From the NCBI GenBank assembly GCA_963971285.1, contig OZ020246.1, positions 17,405,217 to 17,469,216 on the forward strand: DNA of 64,000 bases, given 5' to 3'. This document shows positions 54,579-64,000 of this stretch, piece by piece (position 1 is the stretch's first letter; each line of letters begins with the position of its first letter). A program made the position numbers and the translations under genes. Source of the DNA: Astropecten irregularis. Its lineage: Eukaryota > Echinodermata > Asteroidea > Paxillosida > Astropectinidae. A model generated the notes under the pieces. The model saw only the letters and a program-made list of their open reading frames with translations. It ran no database searches and was not told where the DNA came from.

Positions 54579-55458
54579 TTGAAAACCGCCTGCTCATTTC
54601 TGGGGAAAATTCAGGAAAAACAAAATTACACGTGTCTTTTAATTTTCAGTGTAGATCATATATCTGAATTTTTGAACCTGAAGTCTCCCTACTTAGCGAA
54701 ATCTGCAATGTTTTATGAATCACGTTATGACGTGCTACACTGTATGTGTATTATAATATGGCAGCACGCAGTCTAATCCTATATTTTGAACCCGATCTTT
54801 GAAAACTGCCTGCTCATTTCTGGGGAAAATTCAGGAAAAACAAAATTACACGTGTCTTTTTATTTTCAGTGTAGATCATATGTCTGAATTTTTGAACCTC
54901 AAGCCGCCCTGCTTTGCGAAAACTGTCATGTTTTATAAATCACGTTATGACGTGCTACACTGTATGTGTATTATAATATGGCAGCACGCAGTCTAATCCT
55001 ATATTTTGAACCCGATCTTTGAAAATTGCCTGCTCATTTCTGGGGGAAATTCAGGAAAAACAAAATTACACGTGTCTTTTAATTTTCAGTGTAGATCATA
55101 TATCTGAATTTTTGAACCTGAAGTCTCCCTACTTAGCGAAATCTGCAATGTTTTATGAATCACGTTATGACGTGCTACACTGTATGTGTATTATAATATG
55201 GCAGCACGCAGTCTAATCCTATATTTTGAACCCGATCTTTGAAAACTGCCTGCTCATTTCTGGGGAAAATTCAGGAAAAACAAAATTACACGTGTCTTTT
55301 TATTTTCAGTGTAGATCATATGTCTGAATTTTTGAACCTCAAGCCGCCCTGCTTTGCGAAAACTGTCATGTTTTATAAATCACGTTATGACGTGCTACAC
55401 TGTATGTGTATTATAATATGGCAGCACGCAGTCTAATCCTATATTTTGAACCCGATCT
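54579..55458 (+). repeat. Duplicated 440-bp dimer
   Basis: 54,579-55,018 and 55,019-55,458 share rare variants in the same positions: TCTCCCTACTTAGCG in the first monomer, AAGCCGCCCTGCTTTGCG in the second. Local dimer amplification. Confidence 0.8.
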
Positions 55459-58400
55459 TTGAAAATTGCCTGCTCATTTCTGGGGGAAATTCAGGAAAAA
55501 CAAAATTACACGTGTCTTTTTATTTTCAGTGTAGATCATATATCTGAATTGTTGAACCTGAAGTCGCCCTGCTTAGCGAAATCTGCATTGTTTTATAAAT
55601 CACGTTATGACGTGCTACACTGTATGTGTATTATAATATGGCAGCACGCAGTCTAATCCTATATTTTGAACCCGATCTTTGAAAACTGCCTGCTCATTTC
55701 TGGGGAAAATTCAGGAAAAACAAAATTACACGTGTCTTTTAATTTTCAGTGTAGATCATATATCTGAATTTGTGAACCTCAAGTCGCCCTGCTTAGCGAA
55801 ATCTGTAATGTTTTATAAAACACGTTATGACGTGCTACACTGTATGTGTATTATAATATGGCAGCACGCAGTCTAATCCTATATTTTGAACCCGATCTTT
55901 GAAAACTGCCTGCTCATTTCTGGGGAAAATTCAGGAAAAACAAAATTACACGTGTCTTTTTATTTTCAGTGTAGATCATATGTCTGAATTTTTGAACCTC
56001 AAGTCGCCCTGCTTAGCGAAAACTGTCATGTTTTATAAATCACGTTATGACGTGCTACACTGTATGTGTATTATAATATGGCAGCACGCAGTCTAATCCT
56101 ATATTTTGAACCCGATCTTTGAAAACTGCCTGCTCATTTCTGGGGAAAATTCAGGAAAAACAAAATTACACGTGTCTTTTTATTTTCAGTGTAGATCATA
56201 TATCTGAATTTTTGAACATGAAGTCGCCCTGCTTAGCGAAATCTGCAATGTTTTATAAATCACGTTATGACGTGCTACACTGTATGTGTATTATAATATG
56301 GCAGCACGCAGTCTAATCCTATATTTTGAACCCGATCTTTGAAAACTGCCTGCTCATTTCTGGGGAAAATTCAGGAAAAACAAAATTACACGTGTCTTTT
56401 TATTTTTGAACCTGAAGTCGCCCTGCTTAGCGAAATCTGCAATGTTTTATAAATCACGTTATGACGTGCTACACTATAGATGTATTGTAATATGGCAGCA
56501 CGCAGTCTAATCCTATATTTTGAACCCGATCTTTGAAAACTGCCTGCTCATTTCTGGGGAAAATTCAGGAAAAACAAAATTACACGTGTCTTTTTATTTT
56601 CAGTGTAGATCATATTTCTGAATTTTTGAACCTCAAGTCGCCCTGCATAGCGAAATCCGTAATGATTTATATATCACGCAAAACGGTTCTACACTGTATG
56701 TGTATTGGCAGCGCGCGGTCAAATTCTATATTTTTTAACACGATCTTTGAAATCTGCCTGCTCATTTCTGTGGCAAACTCAGGAAAAACAAAATTACACA
56801 TGTCTTTTTATTTTCAGTCTAGATCATAGATCTGAATTTTTGAAACTGTAGTCGCCCTGCTTAGCGAAATCTGTAATGATTTATATATCATGTGATGACG
56901 TTCTACACTGTATGTGTATCATATATGACAGCGCGCTGTCGAATCCTATATTTTGAGCACGATCTTTGGAATCTGCCTGCTCATTTCTGGGGCAAACTCA
57001 GGAAAAACAAAATTACACGTGTCATTTTATTTTCAGTGTAGATCATATATCTGAATTTTTGAACCTGAAGTCGCCCTGCTTAGCGAAATCTGCAATGTTT
57101 TATAAATCACGTTATGACGTGCTACACTGTATGTGTATTATAATAATTATGGCAGCACGCAGTCTAATCCTATATTTTGAACCCGATCTTTGAAAACTGC
57201 CTGCTCATTTCTGAGGGGAAATCCAGGAAAAACAAAATTACACGTGTCTTTTTATTTTCAGTGTAGATCATATATCTGAATTTTTGAACCTGAAGTCGCC
57301 CTGCTTAGCGAAATCTGCAATGTTTTATAAATCACGTTATGACGTGCTACACTGTATGTGTATTATAATATGGCAGCACCCAGTCTAATCCTATATTTTG
57401 AACCCGATCTTTGAAAATTGCCTGCTCATTTCTGGGGAAAATTCAGGAAAAACAAAATTACACGTGTCTTTTTATTTTCAGTGTAGATCATATATCTGAA
57501 GTTTTGAACCTGAAGTCGCCCTGCTTAGCGAAATCTGCATTGTTTTATAAATCACGTTATGACGTGCTACACTGTATGTGTATTATAATATGGCAGCACG
57601 CAGTCTAATCCTATATTTTGAACCCGATCTTTGAAAACTGCCTGCTCATTTCTGGGGAAAATTCAGGAAACACAAAATTACACGTGTCTTTTTATTTTCA
57701 GTGTAGATCATATATCTGAATTTTTGAACCTGAAGTCGCCCTGCTTAGCGAAATCTGCAATGTTTTATGAATCAAGTTATGACGTGCTACACTGTATGTG
57801 TATTATAATAATTATCGCAGCACGCAGTCTAATCCAATATTTTAAATCCGATCTTTGAAAACTCCCTGCTCATTTCTGGGGAAAATTCAGGAAAAACAAA
57901 ATTACACGTGTCTTTTTATTTTCAGTGTAGATCATATATCTGAATTTTTGAACCTGAAGTCGCCCTGCTTAGCGAAATCTGCAATGTTTTATAAATCACG
58001 TTATGACGTGCTACACCGTATGTGTATTATAATATGGCAGCACGCAGTCTTATCCTATATTTTGAACCCGATCTTTGAAAACTGCCTGCTCATTTCTGGG
58101 GAAAATTCAGGAAAAACAAAATTACACGTGTCTTTTTATTTTCAGTGTAGATCATATATCTGGATTTTTGAACCTGAAGTCGCCGTGCTTAGCGAAATCT
58201 GTAATGTTTTATAAATCACGTTATGACGTGCTAAACTGTTTTAAAAATCACGTTATGACGTGCTACACTGTATGTGTATTATAATATGGCAGCACGCAGT
58301 CTAATCCTATATTTTGAACCCGATCTTTGAAAATTGCCTGCTCATTTCTGGGGGAAATTCAGGAAAAACAAAATTACACGTGTCTTTTTATTTTCAGTGT

Positions 58401-58766
58401 AGATCATATATCTGAATTTTTGAACCTGAAGTCGCCCTGCTTAGCGAAATCTGCATTGTTTTATAAATCACGTTATGACGTGCTACACTGTATGTGTATT
58501 ATAATATGGCAGCACGCAGTCTAATCCTATATTTTGAACCCGATCTTTGAAAACTGCCTGCTCATTTTTGGGGGAAATTCAGGAAAAACAAAATTACACG
58601 TGTCTTTTTATTTTCAGTGTAGATCATATATCTGAATTTTTTAACCTGAAGTCGCCCTGCTTAGCGAAATCTGCAATGTTTTAGAATTCACGTTATGACG
58701 TGCTACACTGTATGTGTATTATAATATGGCAGCACGCAGTCTAATCCTATATTTTGAACCCGATCT

Positions 58767-61700
58767 TTGAAAACTGCCTGCTCATTTCTGGGGAAAATTC
58801 AGGAAAAACAAAATTACACGTGTCATTTTATTTTCAGTGTAGATCATATATCTGAATTTTTGAACCTGAAGTCGCCCTGCTTAGCGAAATCTGCAATGTT
58901 TTATAAATCACGTTATGACGTGCTACACTGTATGTGTATTATAATAATTATGGCAGCACGCAGTCTAATCCTATATTTTGAACCCGATCTTTGAAAACTG
59001 CCTGCTCATTTCTGAGGGGAAATCCAGGAAAAACAAAATTACACGTGTCTTTTTATTTTCAGTGTAGATCATATATCTGAATTTTTGAACCTGAAGTCGC
59101 CCTGCTTAGCGAAATCTGCAATGTTTTATAAATCACGTTATGACGTGCTACACTGTATGTGTATTATAATATGGCAGCACCCAGTCTAATCCTATATTTT
59201 GAACCCGATCTTTGAAAATTGCCTGCTCATTTCTGGGGAAAATTCAGGAAAAACAAAATTACACGTGTCTTTTTATTTTCAGTGTAGATCATATATCTGA
59301 ATTTTTGAACCTGAAGTCGCCCTGCTTAGCGAAATCTGCATTGTTTTATAAATCACGTTATGACGTGCTACACTGTATGTGTATTATAATATGGCAGCAC
59401 GCAGTCTAATCCTATATTTTGAACCCGATCTTTGAAAACTGCCTGCTCATTTCTGGGGAAAATTCAGGAAACACAAAATTACACGTGTCTTTTTATTTTC
59501 AGTGTAGATCATATATCTGAATTTTTGAACCTGAAGTCGCCCTGCTTAGCGAAATCTGCAATGTTTTATGAATCAAGTTATGACGTGCTACACCGTATGT
59601 GTATTATAATATGGCAGCACGCAGTCTTATCCTATATTTTGAACCCGATCTTTGAAAACTGCCTGCTCATTTCTGGGGAAAATTCAGGAAAAACAAAATT
59701 ACACGTGTCTTTTTATTTTCAGTGTAGATCATATATCTGAATTTTTGAACCTGAAGTCGCCGTGCTTAGCGAAATCTGTAATGTTTTATAAATCACGTTA
59801 TGACGTGCTAAACTGTTTTATAAATCACGTTATGACGTGCTACACTGTATGTGTATTATAATATGGCAGCACGCAGTCTAATCCTATATTTTGAACCCGA
59901 TCTTTGAAAATTGCCTGCTCATTTCTGGGGGAAATTCAGGAAAAACAAAATTACACGTGTCTTTTTATTTTCAGTGTAGATCATATATCTGAATTTTTGA
60001 ACCTGAAGTCGCCCTGCTTAGCGAAATCTGCATTGTTTTATAAATCACGTTATGACGTGCTACACTGTATGTGTATTATAATATGGCAGCACGCAGTCTA
60101 ATCCTATATTTTGAACCCGATCTTTGAAAACTGCCTGCTCATTTTTGGGGGAAATTCAGGAAAAACAAAATTACACGTGTCTTTTTATTTTCAGTGTAGA
60201 TCATATATCTGAAATTTTTAACCTGAAGTCGCCCTGCTTAGCGAAATCTGCAATGTTTTAGAATTCACGTTATGACGTGCTACACTGTATGTGTATTATA
60301 ATATGGCAGCACGCAGTCTAATCCTATATTTTGAACCCGATCTTTGAAAACTGCCTGCTCATTTCTGGGGAAAATTCAGGAAAAACAAAATTACACGTGT
60401 CATTTTATTTTCAGTGTAGATCATATATCTGAATTTTTGAACCTGAAGTCGCCCTGCTTAGCGAAATCTGCAATGTTTTATAAATCACGTTATGACGTGC
60501 TACACTGTATGTGTATTATAATAATTATGGCAGCACGCAGTCTAATCCTATATTTTGAACCCGATCTTTGAAAACTGCCTGCTCATTTCTGAGGGGAAAT
60601 CCAGGAAAAACAAAATTACACGTGTCTTTTTATTTTCAGTGTAGATCATATATCTGAATTTTTGAACCTGAAGTCGCCCTGCTTAGCGAAATCTGCAATG
60701 TTTTATAAATCACGTTATGACGTGCTACACTGTATGTGTATTATAATATGGCAGCACCCAGTCTAATCCTATATTTTGAACCCGATCTTTGAAAATTGCC
60801 TGCTCATTTCTGGGGAAAATTCAGGAAAAACAAAATTACACGTGTCTTTTTATTTTCAGTGTAGATCATATATCTGAATTTTTGAACCTGAAGTCGCCCT
60901 GCTTAGCGAAATCTGCATTGTTTTATAAATCACGTTATGACGTGCTACACTGTATGTGTATTATAATATGGCAGCACGCAGTCTAATCCTATATTTTGAA
61001 CCCGATCTTTGAAAACTGCCTGCTCATTTCTGGGGAAAATTCAGGAAACACAAAATTACACGTGTCTTTTTATTTTCAGTGTAGATCATATATCTGAATT
61101 TTTGAACCTGAAGTCGCCCTGCTTAGCGAAATCTGCAATGTTTTATGAATCAAGTTATGACGTGCTACACCGTATGTGTATTATAATATGGCAGCACGCA
61201 GTCTTATCCTATATTTTGAACCCGATCTTTGAAAACTGCCTGCTCATTTCTGGGGAAAATTCAGGAAAAACAAAATTACACGTGTCTTTTTATTTTCAGT
61301 GTAGATCATATATCTGAATTTTTGAACCTGAAGTCGCCGTGCTTAGCGAAATCTGTAATGTTTTATAAATCACGTTATGACGTGCTAAACTGTTTTATAA
61401 ATCACGTTATGACGTGCTACACTGTATGTGTATTATAATATGGCAGCACGCAGTCTAATCCTATATTTTGAACCCGATCTTTGAAAATTGCCTGCTCATT
61501 TCTGGGGGAAATTCAGGAAAAACAAAATTACACGTGTCTTTTTATTTTCAGTGTAGATCATATATCTGAATTTTTGAAGCTGAAGTCGCGCTGCTTAGCG
61601 AAATCTGCATTGTTTTATAAATCACGTTATGACGTGCTACACTGTATGTGTATTATAATATGGCAGCACGCAGTCTAATCCTATATTTTGAACCCGATCT

Positions 61701-61920
61701 TTGAAAACTGCCTGCTCATTTTTGGGGAAAATTCAGGAAAAACAAAATTACACGTGTCTTTTTATTTTCAGTGTAGATCATATATCTGAATTTTTTAACC
61801 TGAAGTCGCCCTGCTTAGCGAAATCTGCAATGTTTTAGAATTCACGTTATGACGTGCTACACTGTATGTGTATTATAATATGGCAGCACGCAGTCTAATC
61901 CTATATTTTGAACCCGATCT
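58767..61920 (+). repeat. Two 7-monomer units (1,577 bp each)
   Basis: 58,767-60,343 and 60,344-61,920 share monomer order 224, 221, 220, 220, 252, 220, 220, including one chimeric monomer. Confidence 0.85.
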
Positions 61921-64000
61921 TTGAAAACTGCCTGCTCATTTCTGGGGAAAATTCAGGAAAAACAAAATTACACGTGTCTTTTTATTTTCAGTGTAGATCA
62001 TATGTCTGAATTTTTGAACCTGAAGTCGCCCTGCTTAGCGAAATCTGCAATGTTTTATAAATCACGTTATGACGTGCTAGACTGTATGTGTATTATAATA
62101 TGGCAGCACGCAGTCTAATCCTATATTTTGAACCCGATCTTTGAAAACTGCCTGCTCATTTTTGGGGAAAATTCAGGAAAAACAAAATTACACGTGTCTT
62201 TTTATTTTCAGTGTAGATCATATATCTGAATTTTTTAACCTGAAGTCGCCCTGCTTAGCGAAATCTGCAATGTTTTAGAATTCACGTTATGACGTGCTAC
62301 ACTGTATGTGTATTATAATATGGCAGCACGCAGTCTAATCCTATATTTTGAACCCGATCTTTGAAAACTGCCTGCTCATTTCTGGGGAAAATTCAGGAAA
62401 AACAAAATTACACGTGTCATTTTATTTTCAGTGTAGATCATATATCTGAATTTTTGAACCTGAAGTCGCCCCGCTTAGCGAAATCTGCAATGTTTTATAA
62501 ATCACGTTATGACGTGCTACACTGTATGTGTATTATAATATGGCAGCACGCAGTCTAATCCTATATTTTGAACCCGATCTTTGAAAACTGCCTGCTCATT
62601 TCTTGGGAAAATTCAGGAAACACAAAATTACACGTGTCTTTTTATTGTCAGTGTAGATCATATATCTGAATTTTTGAACCTGAAGTCGCCCTGCTTAGCG
62701 AAATCTGCAATGTTTTATGAATCAAGTTATGACGTGCTACACTGTATGTGTATTATAATAATTATCGCAGCACGCAGTCTAATCCAATATTTTAAATCCG
62801 ATCTTTGAAAACTCCCTGCTCATTTCTGGGGAAAATTCAGGAAAAACAAAATTACACGTGTCTTTTTATTTTCAGTGTAGATCATATATCTGAATTTTTG
62901 AACCTGAAGTCGCCCTGCTTAGCGAAATCTGCAATGTTTTATAAATCACGTTATGACGTGCTACACCGTATGTGTATTATAATATGGCAGCACGCAGTCT
63001 TATCCTATATTTTGAACCCGATCTTTGAAAACTGCCTGCTCATTTCTGGGGAAAATTCAGGAAAAACAAAATTACACGTGTCTTTTTATTTTCAGTGTAG
63101 ATCATATATCTGGATTTTTGAACCTGAAGTCGCCGTGCTTAGCGAAATCTGTAATGTTTTATAAATCACGTTATGACGTGCTAAACTGTTTTATAAATCA
63201 CGTTATGACGTGCTACACTGTATGTGTATTATAATATGGCAGCACGCAGTCTAATCCTATATTTTGAACCCGATCTTTGAAAATTGCCTGCTCATTTCTG
63301 GGGGAAATTCAGGAAAAACAAAATTACACGTGTCTTTTTATTTTCAGTGTAGATCATATATCTGAATTTTTGAACCTGAAGTCGCCCTGCTTAGCGAAAT
63401 CTGCATTGTTTTATAAATCACGTTATGACGTGCTACACTGTATGTGTATTATAATATGGCAGCACGCAGTCTAATCCTATATTTTGAACCCGATCTTTGA
63501 AAACTGCCTGCTCATTTTTGGGGAAAATTCAGGAAAAACAAAATTACACGTGTCTTTTTATTTTCAGTGTAGATCATATATCTGAATTTTTTAACCTGAA
63601 GTCGCCCTGCTTAGCGAAATCTGCAATGTTTTATAAATCACGTTATGACGTGCTAGACTGTATGTGTATTATAATATGGCAGCACGCAGTCTAATCCTAT
63701 ATTTTGAACCCGATCTTTGAAAACTGCCTGCTCATTTTTGGGGAAAATTCAGGAAAAACAAAATTACACGTGTCTTTTTATTTTCAGTGTAGATCATATA
63801 TCTGAATTTTTTCACCTGAAGTCGCCCTGCTTAGCGAAATCTGCAATGTTTTAGAATTCACGTTATGACGTGCTACACTGTATGTGTATTATAATATGGC
63901 AGCACGCAGTCTAATCCTATATTTTGAACCCGATCTTTGAAAACTGCCTGCTCATTTCTGGGGAAAATTCAGGAAAAACAAAATTACACGTGTCATTTAA

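Larger units (their letters stand above)
42442..64000 (+). repeat. 220-bp tandem satellite array with higher-order repeats
   Basis: Roughly 98 head-to-tail monomers, continuing past the window. The monomer is 220 bp with variants of 194 bp (26-bp deletion), 221, 224 (extra AATT) and 252 bp (32-bp internal duplication). Fixed blocks include CTGCCTGCTCATTTCTGGGG, AAAATTACACGTGTCTTTTT, ATTTTCAGTGTAGATCATAT, GTCGCCCTGCTTAGCGAAAT and CACGTTATGACGTGCTACAC. Each monomer contains a 65-75 codon open frame beginning with TTG, not ATG. 220 is not a multiple of three and several monomers carry stops, so I regard these frames as non-coding. Confidence 0.97.

Noticed and set aside
42442-64000. Dozens of 65-119 codon open frames as a tandem gene family
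   Set aside because: They lack ATG starts, lie in a non-triplet 220-bp satellite period, vary at amino-acid-changing positions, and are broken in several monomers.
42442-64000. CRISPR-like array
   Set aside because: There are no alternating short repeats and unique spacers; whole 220-bp monomers are repeated, and the rest of the window is clearly eukaryotic.

Overview
The window is metazoan nuclear DNA: spliced genes with GT-AG introns, many MITEs, a tRNA-derived SINE, LINE and LTR-retrotransposon remnants, and a very large satellite array. Frequent 'TAGGCCTA' words, an NFAT5-type transcription factor and exons with a 'TPP...WxGYxDxESGI' extracellular domain suggest a marine invertebrate deuterostome, most likely an echinoderm. 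This is inference; nothing here fixes the species.

Layout. 1-5.1 kb is AT-rich non-coding DNA with two MITEs. 5.1-15.2 kb (plus a likely 3'UTR tail) is a complete plus-strand gene for an NFAT5-like Rel-homology factor. I could assemble eleven coding exons plus an optional terminal exon, with every splice phase agreeing, including two short N-terminal exons and a recent in-frame 38-residue tandem duplication. 17.3-18.8 kb holds three inverted-repeat elements. 18.86-28.6 kb holds scattered plus-strand exons of a second gene or decaying gene: an extracellular protein with the WxGYxDxESGI domain. It has in-frame stops, some unresolved phases and a diverged internal tandem duplication, and is interrupted by MITEs, a SINE and a 21-bp minisatellite.

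28.8-41.7 kb is repeat-rich. It has LINE fragments at 29.3 and 39.4-40.0 kb. A 3.5-kb segment (31,729-35,188) is repeated almost exactly at 36,259-39,122 on the other side of a 200-N gap. Next to the gap are tandem tRNA-like SINE copies, a foldback palindrome and a gypsy-type gag fragment, so this part may be an unresolved haplotype or assembly problem.

From about 41.7 kb to the window end is one uninterrupted head-to-tail satellite with a 220-bp monomer (roughly 100 copies). It is organised in several higher-order units (2,435-bp 11-mer, 1,298-bp 6-mer, 1,577-bp 7-mer, 440-bp dimers). Its diverged edge monomers recur 14,524 bp further inside. The many 65-75 codon open frames there are a by-product of the repeat, not genes. 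No CRISPR, operon or prokaryotic system is present. The most unusual objects are the hierarchical satellite, whose monomers each carry a splice-acceptor-like signal and an ACGT palindrome, and the partly broken WxGYxDxESGI gene.
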